From assembly GCA_017451225.1 (NCBI GenBank), contig JAFSPZ010000056.1, forward strand, positions 1 to 61,341: a stretch of DNA of 61,341 bases. Reading direction: 5' to 3'. Of the stretch, positions 7,520 through 16,900 are shown piece after piece (the first letter of the stretch is position 1; every line of letters starts with the position of its first letter). The DNA comes from Muribaculaceae bacterium (GTDB lineage: Bacteria > Bacteroidota > Bacteroidia > Bacteroidales > Muribaculaceae). The position numbers and the translations under genes are program-made. The notes below the pieces were generated by a model. It did no database searches, was not told where the DNA came from, and worked only from the letters and a program-made list of their open reading frames with translations.

Positions 7520-9676
7520 TTATTTTAAATAATCGTCAAAGTAGCGTGTTATGCGTTCATGCAGGTGCACACTTTGGTGACCACGCATGTTGTGGCCCTG
7601 TCCTGGATATACATAGAAGTCGGGCTGGGTGTCGGCAGCAATGCATGCCTTCAGGAACGAGTAGGCGTGTTGTGGCACAACGGTTGGGTCGTTGAGACCG
7701 ATGATGATTTGCAGACGTCCCTTGAGGTTCTTAGCCTTGTGGATAAGGCTTGCCTGGGCATATCCCTCGGGGTTGCTCTGAGGGGTGTCCATGTAACGCT
7801 CTCCGTACATCACTTCATACCACTTCCAGTCGATTACAGGTCCGCCAGCCACGCCCACCTTGAACACGTCGGGGTAGTTGGTCATAAGGCTTATTGTCAT
7901 GAAGCCACCATAGCTCCATCCGTGCACTCCCAGGCGATCCATGTCGGCATAGGGGAGGGAGCGTAGGAACTCGACTCCGCACATCTGATCTTTCATCTCC
8001 TCCTGGCCCAAGTGACGGAAGGTTGCCTGTTCAAAGTCGCGTCCGCGGTTCTCACTGCCTCGGTTGTCGAGGATGAAGAGCAGATATCCACGCTGAGCCA
8101 TATAAGTCTCCCAGCTGCGGCTGCAATAGTGCCAGCGGGCGTCAACGTTGTGGGCGTGTGGGCCTCCATATACATAAACCACAGTTGGGTATTTCTTCGC
8201 GGGGTCGAAGTCTACTGGCATAACCATGCGGTAGTATAGGTCGGTAACGCCGTCGGCAGCCTTTATCGAACCGCATCTGTACTCAGGTACCTTGTAGCCC
8301 GCCCAGGGGTCGGGTGCGGTGTAGTAGCGTAGCGACTTGCCAGTAGCGGTGTTGACGATGGCGATGTTGCGAGGCACATCGGGTTCCTGATAGTAGTCTA
8401 CGAGCCAAGTGCCGTTGTCGTTGAGCATTGCTCCGTGCCATCCCTTGCCGCCTTCGTCAACGCGAGTGCGCTTGCCTGTGGCGATATCCACGCTGAATAC
8501 GTTACACTGGATAGGGCTAATCTCGTTGCTGGCAATAATAATCGCCTTATGCTCGGTATCAAAGCCCAGCATTTCCATCACTACCCACTCTCCGCTTGTG
8601 AGCTGCTTCACGAGCGAACCGTCAGCGTTGTGCAGATACAGGTGGTTGTAGCCGTCCTTTTGGCTCTGCATCACAAACTTTCCGCTGTCCCAGGGCAGGA
8701 ACTTGATGGGAACGCTTGGCTCAACATATTTCTCACTTGTCTCGCGGTAAATTTCGGCAACCTTGGCGCCTGTGGCGGCATTGTAGCTAACCAGGCGGCA
8801 GTCGTTCTGGTCACGATTAAGCTCAAACATATATATAAGTTTGTCATCCGGACTCCAGCACACGTTGGTGAAATAGCGGTCGGTGGGGTCGCCGGTATTG
8901 AGGTAAATCACTTTGTTGGTTGAGATGTCGAGCACGCCCACCTGCACTTTGTGTGAGGTCTGTCCGGCCATTGGATATTTCTCGGGAGCGGGAGTTGCCT
9001 CCACTTGGGTGGAGTCGTAGATTTCAGGCACAGTTATGAGAGGGTAGTCGGTTACCATGCTCTGGTCCATGCGGTAAAATGCGAGCTTGTCGCCCTTGTT
9101 GTTCCAGAAGGTGCCCTTCTCTATGCCGAACTCGTTGCGGTGCACTGCCTGGCCGTATACAATGTTGCGAGAGCCGTCGCTGGTAATCTGTCGGCATCCA
9201 CCGTTAGCTGTCGTTACCCACAGGTTGTCGTTTTTGACATAGGCCACATTGCGGCTGGTCTTGTGCCAGTCGGAATAGTATTCCCCAACTGTGCTCTGGC
9301 TCCACTCCGTTTTGTGGTTCTTGAGGTCGACAAGTATTCGCTGGTCGCCTGTCTGTACGAGCATCAAAGGTTTATCGGGGTAGGGGAACGAAGCCCACTT
9401 GAGGTAGGGCTTATTCTCAAGACCTGCCCAATCCTTTATTTGCTGGGCTGTGTATGCCAATTTTTCCTTGCCGGTCTTGGTGTCGACCGTCCAGATGGAA
9501 TCATTCTCCATGTGCATTAGCTGGTCGCCCTGCCATGCGAGTGTTTTGCTTTTGGGAACCATGTTGGGGTAGTTCTTGCCGCCAAAGTTAAGGTCCTCGA
9601 GCGTGAACTCCTTTTGTGCGTTAGCACTTGCCCAACCGAGCAGTACTACTGCAACGCAATAAATAAATCGTCTCAT
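7520..9676 (-). CDS. S9 family dipeptidyl peptidase IV
   Basis: A secreted/periplasmic prolyl dipeptidyl peptidase (718 aa). The signal peptide is MRRFIYCVAVVLLGWASANA; a DPP-IV beta-propeller spans about residues 50-450; the alpha/beta hydrolase domain follows. The catalytic triad is visible: Ser588 in GWSYGGF, Asp663 in GLNDPT and His695 in GQGHNM. A double-Glu motif equivalent to the one that fixes the free N-terminus in DPP-IV could not be pinned down by eye. These enzymes release X-Pro or X-Ala dipeptides during peptide foraging. The gene lies 66 bp downstream of the ABC exporter on the same strand and may be co-transcribed with it. Confidence 0.92.
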   Translation of the reverse strand: MRRFIYCVAVVLLGWASANAQKEFTLEDLNFGGKNYPNMVPKSKTLAWQGDQLMHMENDSIWTVDTKTGKEKLAYTAQQIKDWAGLENKPYLKWASFPYPDKPLMLVQTGDQRILVDLKNHKTEWSQSTVGEYYSDWHKTSRNVAYVKNDNLWVTTANGGCRQITSDGSRNIVYGQAVHRNEFGIEKGTFWNNKGDKLAFYRMDQSMVTDYPLITVPEIYDSTQVEATPAPEKYPMAGQTSHKVQVGVLDISTNKVIYLNTGDPTDRYFTNVCWSPDDKLIYMFELNRDQNDCRLVSYNAATGAKVAEIYRETSEKYVEPSVPIKFLPWDSGKFVMQSQKDGYNHLYLHNADGSLVKQLTSGEWVVMEMLGFDTEHKAIIIASNEISPIQCNVFSVDIATGKRTRVDEGGKGWHGAMLNDNGTWLVDYYQEPDVPRNIAIVNTATGKSLRYYTAPDPWAGYKVPEYRCGSIKAADGVTDLYYRMVMPVDFDPAKKYPTVVYVYGGPHAHNVDARWHYCSRSWETYMAQRGYLLFILDNRGSENRGRDFEQATFRHLGQEEMKDQMCGVEFLRSLPYADMDRLGVHGWSYGGFMTISLMTNYPDVFKVGVAGGPVIDWKWYEVMYGERYMDTPQSNPEGYAQASLIHKAKNLKGRLQIIIGLNDPTVVPQHAYSFLKACIAADTQPDFYVYPGQGHNMRGHQSVHLHERITRYFDDYLK

Positions 9677-9742
9677 TGTATCTTATTAGTTTATTGTTAT
9701 GGTTTTTAGTTTCTTTTGCTGTTGTAAGAGATTTCTATCCAC

Positions 9743-11542
9743 TCACTTAGGCTTATCAAAGTCTCCTGAGTCTTGAGTTTGGATGGTGTATATCTCGCGG
9801 TAAATGTCGTTGTTCTTGAGCAGGTTGTCGTGAGTGTCGAAACCCGTGATGCGACCACCTTCCATTACTATTATGCGGTTGGCATGCATCACGCTGTGAA
9901 CGCGTTGCGCTACGATAATCTTGGTTACCTCGGGCATATAGTCGCGCAGACCCTTGCTGATGCGGGCGTCGGTGGCGGTGTCGCAGGCGCTAGTCGAGTC
10001 GTCGAGAACTAGGACCTTGGGGTTTTTAAGAAGGGCTCGGGCAATGCACAGGCGCTGCTTCTGGCCGCCCGACACGTTGGCTCCACCTTGCTCTATAACA
10101 GAGTCGTAGCCATCGGGCATTTCTTCGATGAATTCGTCGGCACATGCCATCTTACAGGCATGTTTGCATTCCTCTAGCGTTGCATCGCTCTTGCCCCACC
10201 GCAGGTTGTCGAGCACAGTGCCGCTGAAGAGCACGTTCTTCTGGAGCACCATCGAAACATTGTTTCGCAGTGTCTCGAGGTCGTAATCTCTAACGTCAAT
10301 TCCGCCCACCTTGATAGAGCCTTGCGACACGTCATACATGCGGCTTACAAGCATCGCCAGAGTCGACTTGCCACAGCCTGTACCGCCAATTATACCTATG
10401 GTCTCGCCGCTGTTGATGTGCAAGTTGACGTCCTTGATGGCATAGTCGCAGTCATCGATAGCAGCAGCTGTTTGGCCAGCAAGTAATGTTGCAGGAGTTG
10501 GGGGAGCGCCTGTTTTATTATAGGTGAACTTCACATTTTCGAAGTCGATGCTGCCGTCGGCAACACTCATTACTGGGTTCTCGGGATTCACGATGTCGGC
10601 TTTTTCGTTGATGACCTCTGCCACACGTTTTCCGCTGGCGGCACTCATGGTGAGCTGGACGAAAATCATCGAAAGCATCATGAGGGCACTCAGTATGGTC
10701 ATCACATAGGTGAAGAGCGATGTGAGTTGACCAGTGGTTAAGTCGCCGCCCACGATATGTTTGGCACCGAACCATGACAGCGAGATGATGCAGCCATACA
10801 CCACAATCATCATCAAGGGATGGTTCAGCGCCATCAGGCTCTCGGTCTTAACAAAGAGGCTGTATAAGGCTCTTGCTGCCTTGCTAAACTTCTTGTTCTC
10901 ATAGTCCTCTCTTACAAAGGCCTTAACCACGCGTATTGCCGAAACATTTTCCTGAACCACGTTGTTCAAGTCGTCATATTTCTTGAACACTTGCTGGAAC
11001 AACTTCACAGTGCGGCTGATTATCATATAAAGCAAGGTGCCAAGTATTACAAGCGCTATAATGAAGATTGTACTCATGTGTGTGTTGATGAACACGCACA
11101 TGAAGATGCTGAAAATGAGGTTCAATGGGGCGCGAACCGAGATGCGAAGCAGCATCTGGAAAGCGTTCTGTAGGTTGTTTACATCAGTGGTCATCCTCGT
11201 TACAAGTCCAGCCGAGCTGAACTTGTCGATATTGGAAAATGAGAATGTCTGGATGTTTCGGAACATCGCATCGCGCAAGTTGCGGGCAAAGCCCGACGAT
11301 GCCATTGCCGAGAAACGCCCTGCCAGGATGCCGAATAGCATACTCATTGCCGCCAGCACAAGCATGATGGCTCCATACTTGTACACGTTGCCCATGTGGC
11401 TCTTGGCAATTCCCTCATCTATAATCCACGAGGTGACATAGGGTATGAGTACTCCCATCACCACTTCAAGGGCAATAAAGATGGGAGTCAATATCGATGC
11501 AGTCTTGAAACTGCCAATCTGCTTTGTTAGTGTCTTAAGCAA
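9743..11542 (-). CDS. ABC exporter, fused permease and ATPase
   Basis: A 599-aa half-transporter: six transmembrane helices (residues about 15-310), then a nucleotide-binding domain with Walker A GGTGCGKST, Q-loop VLQKN, signature VSGGQKQRLC and Walker B VLVLDDST. It belongs to the MdlB/LmrA-like multidrug or lipid exporter group and should act as a dimer; no partner half-transporter is adjacent. Between the first strand of the ATPase domain (FENVKFTYN) and the Walker A region there is an extra Ala/Thr/Pro-rich segment (about 20 residues, PPTPATLLAGQTAAA) not usual in the family. The last Asp in DDST replaces the usual Glu catalytic base (DEAT/DEPT); in some exporters this is the degenerate version. 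Substrate unknown. Confidence 0.9.
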   Translation of the reverse strand: MLKTLTKQIGSFKTASILTPIFIALEVVMGVLIPYVTSWIIDEGIAKSHMGNVYKYGAIMLVLAAMSMLFGILAGRFSAMASSGFARNLRDAMFRNIQTFSFSNIDKFSSAGLVTRMTTDVNNLQNAFQMLLRISVRAPLNLIFSIFMCVFINTHMSTIFIIALVILGTLLYMIISRTVKLFQQVFKKYDDLNNVVQENVSAIRVVKAFVREDYENKKFSKAARALYSLFVKTESLMALNHPLMMIVVYGCIISLSWFGAKHIVGGDLTTGQLTSLFTYVMTILSALMMLSMIFVQLTMSAASGKRVAEVINEKADIVNPENPVMSVADGSIDFENVKFTYNKTGAPPTPATLLAGQTAAAIDDCDYAIKDVNLHINSGETIGIIGGTGCGKSTLAMLVSRMYDVSQGSIKVGGIDVRDYDLETLRNNVSMVLQKNVLFSGTVLDNLRWGKSDATLEECKHACKMACADEFIEEMPDGYDSVIEQGGANVSGGQKQRLCIARALLKNPKVLVLDDSTSACDTATDARISKGLRDYMPEVTKIIVAQRVHSVMHANRIIVMEGGRITGFDTHDNLLKNNDIYREIYTIQTQDSGDFDKPK

Positions 11543-11571
11543 TTTTTGTGGTATTATTATTTATGAAGTGC

Positions 11572-11579
11572 AAAGATAA
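11572..11579 (-). promoter_or_regulatory. -7 box TATCTTTG for the ABC exporter
   Basis: Perfect TAnnTTTG on the minus strand, 30 bp upstream of the ATG; the leader would be only about 23 nt. Confidence 0.7.
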
Positions 11580-11954
11580 ATAAAAAATCTTGATTTTTTA
11601 GCCAAGTCGACATGAAGAAATATTTTTCTTTGAATGGATGATAGTGATAGAAGAATAAAAAACAATTTTGAGCCTCTTTTTGTGACTCGTTATTAAATGC
11701 AGGATTGTAAAACAAATAATGTTATAAATATGCGCAAAAAGTGTATATTTTTAAACTGTGGCTTAGTTTTTTTTCATTCTTGATAAATATGCAAGAAAAT
11801 GATAAACGTTTTGAGAATTTCAAAAGTTGCAAATTTTTGGTTATTAAGTCAATATTTGTAGATTTTTGAAGAATTAATCAAAGAAAATAGTTAAACAATT
11901 ATAAAAAATGTGCCTATCATAATAGATAAGCTTTTTTTATTTAAGAAAAATTTT

Positions 11955-11962
11955 TAATTTTG
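11955..11962 (+). promoter_or_regulatory. -7 box TAATTTTG for a candidate structured RNA
   Basis: TAnnTTTG match on the plus strand inside the 726-bp gap between the ABC exporter and queA, both of which are on the minus strand. Confidence 0.55.
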
Positions 11963-11967
11963 CATAA

Positions 11968-12202
11968 AATTGATGATAAAGGGAAAAAGATATAAAAAAT
12001 CTTTTCCTGTTGAAAAAGCTAATCAAAACTATACTATTAAGGGGTCTTCATGCCGGTTGCTGATAGTCGGCATACGAAATCCTTATATAAGTAAAATCTT
12101 TTTCATTGTTAACAAACACTATTATTGTAAGGTAAATAAGTTTTAGTATTTAAATTTTATGGTGAGGATGTCGTGAGATGTGAATCTTGCGGCATTTTTT
12201 TT
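11968..12202 (+). ncRNA. candidate structured non-coding RNA upstream of queA (opposite strand)
   Basis: A plus-strand unit of about 235 nt bounded by a -7 box and a 12-bp terminator hairpin. Internal structure: hairpin GGAAAAAGAT/ATCTTTTCC (11982-11991 with 11999-12007); a rod TAAGG/CCTTA enclosing ATGCCG/CGGCAT (12038-12085); and a second copy of the 3' arm (ATCTTTTTC, 12096-12104) that could pair with the first arm instead. No ORF of useful size is present. The interrupted rod could fit a 6S-like RNA, but that is only a guess. The remaining gap (11580-11950) is A+T-rich with nothing I can name. Confidence 0.5.
12168..12202 (+). terminator. intrinsic terminator of the 11.97-12.20 kb RNA
   Basis: Twelve-bp stem ATGTCGTGAGAT / ATCTTGCGGCAT (12168-12179 with 12184-12195, three G-T pairs), GTGA loop, followed by seven or more T. 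Confidence 0.75.
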
Positions 12203-12243
12203 GCTTAATGCATAATGCTCAATTCACAATGCATAATTGTGCG
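12203..12243. repeat. AT-rich dispersed intergenic repeat (GCTTAATGCATAATGC type)
   Basis: Degenerate copies of TTAATGCATAATGC with CAATGCATAATTG. Related short sequences occur at 26681-26699, 45813-45855 and 46151-46178, always between genes. Confidence 0.45.
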
Positions 12244-12268
12244 TGAAATTTATTTCTGCTTCTAGTAT

Positions 12269-13495
12269 TTAAAGAAAAAGGCATGCGTCACCATAGCTCA
12301 AGAAGCGGAAGTCGTGCTCTAGGGCGTAGTCATAGAGGCGACGCCAGTTGTCATTGCCAACGAAGGCGGCAACGAGCAGCAACAGCGTAGACTGTGGCTG
12401 GTGGAAATTGGTGATCATACCCTTAACAATGCGGTAGGTGAAACCGGGTGCTATCATCAGCTGGGTGCTGCCTAGGTAGTTGCTTGCGCCATGACGGTCG
12501 AGGTAGTCGACGATGTTTTGCAACGCCTTCTGTACCGAGATTGCACATGGAGTGGTGTAGGGCATCCATTGTGTCACTTGCAGCTCTTCCTCGGTTGCAT
12601 TAGGATTAGTCTCCAAGATTTGTCCCACATAATATAGACTTTCCAATGTCCTGACGCTTGTGGTGCCCACAGCAATCACAGGGCGATTGGTAATGGCAAG
12701 CTCGGCGAGCAGGTCACGTGGCACGCTGATGAACTCGGTGTGCATTGCGTGGTCGCCAATGTTGTCGCTTTTCACAGGTTGGAAGGTTCCGGCCCCCACG
12801 TGCAGCGTGAGTTCGCGGCGCTCAATTCCGCGGCTGTCGCACTCAGCAAGCACCTCATCGGTGAAGTGCAGGCCTGCTGTGGGAGCAGCCACGCTTCCGT
12901 CGATGTGACTATAGACCGTTTGATAGTCGATCAAGTCACTCTTCTCGGTGCTGCGGTTCAAATATGGAGGAATAGGAATTTCGCCCATCGCCTCAAGCAG
13001 CGAGGCAAAAGTAACGTCATTGTCGTCCCATGTAAAAGAAATCTCAAAAGCATTGCCTCTGCGTTCTCCGCGTGTTGCTCTCACTGTGACCGAAGTGCCG
13101 CCTACAGCAACTTGCTGCGTCAATTCTCCGCTTTTCCATCGTTTGCTGTTACCCACCAGGCATAGCCATGTGCAGCTACTGGTGGTCTGGAATATAAGTT
13201 GGTAGTCGCAAGGCTCTACCGGTTCAAGGCAGAAAATCTCTATTTGGCTGCCTGTGGATTTCCTAAAACGCAACCTCGCATTTATCACACGGGTGTTGTT
13301 GTAGATAAGCAAGGCATCGCTGGGTAACAACAATGGCACTTCGTGGAAGATGTGTTCCTCAATTGCGTTGTCCTTATACATGAGCACCTTGCACTGTTCG
13401 CGATGGGCGAGTGGATGCTTTGCGATGCGCTCATCAGGAAGCTCGTAGTTATAATCGGCGATGTGCAGGTTACGCACTTTTTCAAGTATATCCAT
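12269..13495 (-). CDS. queA: S-adenosylmethionine:tRNA ribosyltransferase-isomerase
   Basis: QueA transfers and isomerises the ribose of S-adenosylmethionine onto 7-aminomethyl-7-deazaguanine in tRNA, giving epoxyqueuosine, the penultimate step of queuosine synthesis. Family landmarks are YELPDERIAKHP near the N-terminus, NNTRVINARL, and the C-terminal block YRIVKGMITNFHQPQSTLLLLVAAF (read in parts), plus AAPTAGLHFT. At 408 aa it is longer than E. coli QueA (about 356), as is common in Bacteroidetes. It has its own -7 box and is transcribed alone on the minus strand; no other queuosine gene is in the window. Confidence 0.95.
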   Translation of the reverse strand: MDILEKVRNLHIADYNYELPDERIAKHPLAHREQCKVLMYKDNAIEEHIFHEVPLLLPSDALLIYNNTRVINARLRFRKSTGSQIEIFCLEPVEPCDYQLIFQTTSSCTWLCLVGNSKRWKSGELTQQVAVGGTSVTVRATRGERRGNAFEISFTWDDNDVTFASLLEAMGEIPIPPYLNRSTEKSDLIDYQTVYSHIDGSVAAPTAGLHFTDEVLAECDSRGIERRELTLHVGAGTFQPVKSDNIGDHAMHTEFISVPRDLLAELAITNRPVIAVGTTSVRTLESLYYVGQILETNPNATEEELQVTQWMPYTTPCAISVQKALQNIVDYLDRHGASNYLGSTQLMIAPGFTYRIVKGMITNFHQPQSTLLLLVAAFVGNDNWRRLYDYALEHDFRFLSYGDACLFL

Positions 13496-13517
13496 AGTTT
13501 TTCTTGATTTTAGGCTG

Positions 13518-13525
13518 CAAATTTA
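13518..13525 (-). promoter_or_regulatory. -7 box TAAATTTG for queA
   Basis: TAnnTTTG match on the minus strand, 23 bp upstream of the queA ATG. Confidence 0.6.
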
Positions 13526-13567
13526 CGCAAATTATTTCACAAATTTTGCCTATTCAGAAAAATGTAT

Positions 13568-13575
13568 TACCTTTG
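13568..13575 (+). promoter_or_regulatory. -7 box TACCTTTG for tRNA-Arg
   Basis: Perfect TAnnTTTG 38 bp upstream of the mature tRNA-Arg 5' end. Confidence 0.75.
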
Positions 13576-13612
13576 CACCGCTTTTTGAGCAAGATGTAGT
13601 CTCAAAAAAGCT

Positions 13613-13686
13613 GGATCGGTAGCTCAGCTGGATAGAGCAACAGCCTTCTAAGCTGTGGGTCCTGGGTTCGAATCCCAGCCGATTCA
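13613..13686 (+). tRNA. tRNA-Arg (anticodon TCT)
   Basis: A 74-nt cloverleaf: acceptor GGATCGG/CCGATTC, D arm GCTC/GAGC, anticodon stem ACAGC/GCTGT with loop CTTCTAA (anticodon TCT, Arg), and T arm CTGGG/CCCAG with TTCGAAT. Discriminator A; no encoded CCA. Confidence 0.96.
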
Positions 13687-13711
13687 CGTTTTCATAATGA
13701 AATTGGTAATG

Positions 13712-13748
13712 ATAACGGGAACTCGTGATGAGCTTCCGTTATTTTTTA
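13712..13748 (+). terminator. intrinsic terminator after tRNA-Arg
   Basis: Stem ATAACGGGAACTC (13712-13724) pairs with GAGCTTCCGTTAT (13730-13742) with one mismatch, followed by a T-run. Confidence 0.7.
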
Positions 13749-13810
13749 CTTAAAAAATAAAAAATTTGACGTTTTTTCTCATAATTATTCTTCTCATAAA
13801 GAAAATAATG

Positions 13811-13818
13811 TAACTTTG
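13811..13818 (+). promoter_or_regulatory. -7 box TAACTTTG for the giant secreted protein operon
   Basis: Perfect TAnnTTTG with transcription expected near 13825, giving a leader of about 80 nt that is A+T-rich. It drives the 3261-aa gene and the overlapping LRR gene. Confidence 0.7.
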
Positions 13819-13906
13819 CACCTTATTATACAAAAATGAAAATTAAGATTGATTGAATTATATAGTGGTGTTAATTAAATATGATGTCAAACTAATCATC
13901 TAATAT

Positions 13907-16900
13907 ATGAAAATAAAAAGAATTTTTTACCTACTAGCACTGATAACAACGATGTTGTTGTCACCGCTGGCTGCGAGGGCCATTTCGGGCCACTATAGCG
14001 ACCCGGGTGGTGGCTCCTACTGGTGCAACATCTATGTGGCCGAAGTGAGTCACGGTAAGAGCTACAGCTGGTGCACCGGCATTGACGAAGACACGGGTAT
14101 GAATAATTTCCGTGGCTTTGAGACTGATAATGGAGGAGAGTTATCGACAGAGTTTCCCACCGTCTTGATCAAATACCGCTATCACTACTCACAGCCCAAA
14201 GGTTATGACAGAAATGGTTCTGATCAATCTTTCTATGTAATGACACGCTCAGGCGCGCTAAAAAAGATTGGTGAGTGGCCCAAAGGTGGCAATTTCACTC
14301 AGACCGATTACACTTATGGTGTGATAGGTGATGGCACGATGGATGGCACTTGGTTATCGTTCCGTTATGCTCCCAATCAGGCCGGTCTTGAGAACGTTGT
14401 TGCTATCCAGATAGAGAATGATACTTACTATAAACAAGATCATTTTTGGGCTTGGGAGACAGACTATAGTTTCACTATTCACATGCGTTACCTCAAGGGG
14501 CTCGAGATGGACTTTGAGAAATGCCGAGAAGCTAATGTCGCTTGGAACTCTCCTGGCAAGGTTACAGTGAGCGCCGACAATAGTTGGCTTCCCGAGGAGT
14601 ATGGCCTCCTTGTGTATAATTTCAATTATAAGAGCAATTACAATGTCAATATAATATCGGAAGGCAAGAGCTACAGCAGCCATGCATTTGATGTGCAAAA
14701 TCGTGGCAACAAATCGATTTCAATCGATGTGCCTGTTAATAAAGACTTCAATGTTGAAGTAGTTAGAAACACTATTATAAGCTACAGGTACAACGGTCGT
14801 GATGTGACGCTGAAACTTAACGAGAACGAGAAGACGGAACATTCTTTCCACAACACTCCTCCCGATGTGACGGCTTCGTTCAACCAGGTGACAGGCGAGA
14901 TGCGCCTGCAATGGGATGTTGATAACGATGTGGCTAAAGAAGGTGACTTCCAGATTTACCGCACTCTGATGAACGAATATGGCTCCTATACAGGCAATCG
15001 CGAGAAACTGACTTCCACATCTAATAATTATTTTACCGACATGGCTCAATATGGGCTGGACTACATGAAATATTACCGCTATGAGATCTTCCAGCTCAAG
15101 AATTCTTGGAACGAGGTGGAAATCCCGAGCGCTCCCCAGCCACTCACTATTGTCAACCCGTGTGTTGTCATGACCAACACCCTTCCGGTAATACCCTTGA
15201 ACTTGTCGCAAGATGCTAGCGCCACCGATAAGATTAAGCTTGACTGGACTTTCAGCAATGTGCCTCAGAGTGAGACAAATATCACTTTTTATGTTAACCG
15301 CATTGACCCCGATGGAACTATAAGGAACCATTACGGAGAAGTGACGGTGCCTCGTAGCGCTGGCCAAGCGTCGTTTGTCGATGACAAGCCCGAATCGAGC
15401 TGCGAGGTGTATAACTATTATGTGACAGCCGATATCCTCGACGGAAGGCAACACCTGTCGAGCGAAATGGTGCAGTCGAGCCTTCTCGACGGAAGCATCG
15501 TGACCAGTGTCACAATAAGCAAGGGCAACTACATGGGCAGCGTGCACATTAACTGGACAGCAAAGCAGGTGGGCACCAGTCCAACCTACTTTGAAGTTCA
15601 TAGACGATTCATCGGTGCCAGCGACTGGCTCACAATAGGCTCCACCTCAGGAACAACAACTAATTACACATTTGTTGACCAGACCGCCGAGCCTGGAAGA
15701 TTCTACGAATATCGAGTGGCTGCCTATTCTCCCGACTGCGACGGCACAGGCCGAGTAATCAGCAATGCTATGATCGAGAGCGGCTTCAGCCAAGCTTCGG
15801 GTGTTATTGCCGGGCGCGTGCAATTTGATACAGGCACTGCTGTTGAAGATGTGAGACTGAACCTGCTGCGCAGTGGCGACGAGACATCACGCCCGCAGTT
15901 CTACAGCCGCCATGTGCTTGAGAGCGGAGGCGGCATGGAGTGGCATACCGATCCCGCTACTGCCAACAGCATGCTTCGTCTTGACCGTCCCTTTACTTTG
16001 CAGATGTGGGTCAATCCCGAAGTGGACCAGCAATGGGTAGGACTCTTTAGAATAGAAAATTATGACGGCAATTCTCATGATGCCGAAGGCCATGCCACAG
16101 GATATAGTTTCGGACTATTCAATTATAACCACAACAGCTATGGAGGCGACCACGACGGATTTGCCCTGATGTTAAAATTCGGCGGCACCGAAAAGTGGTT
16201 CCAAAATCCTGTCACCAAAGCTTATGGAGTAATTGAATACAACAAATATAGTCACATCACCATCCGCAACAATGCCGACGGTACTATAAGCTTCATCATC
16301 AATGGAGATGTTGAGAATCCTTATATTTTAGACGTCAATCAATATACTACTCTACATTTCGACACCAGCGAAATTCCTGCCGATGAGAACGGCGTGGTTA
16401 AAGTGAAAATCTGCTCCACCTATGGAAGTGGTCACAATAACACCCTCAGGGGCAACATCGATGAGGTGAGAATATGGAATCGCGCCCTTCCCAACAAGGA
16501 AATCGTTACCACTTATGACCGCTTGTTGAGTGGTCGCGAAAGTGGTCTTAAGGTGTATTGGCCTTTCGACGAAGGTCTAGAGGAATATGCATTTGACTAT
16601 TCCTACACCGATGGCGTGCCCAACGGCAACCATCCCATCTTGGGCCGCAACAACCGCCCGAGCGAGGTGGTGCCCAGCGAAGACAAACTCTCGCTCTATG
16701 GAATGACCAACACCAATGGCGAGTACATCATTCGTGGCATTCCTTTCACTGGCAGTGGCACTGGCTACACCGTGGCTCCCACCAAGGGGGTTCACTCATT
16801 CAATCCCACTAGCCGCACGGGCTTCATTAGTGCCAACTCGCTGTCGCTCAATGGCTATGACTTTACCGATGTGTCGTCGTTCAACGTGAGTGGCACAATT

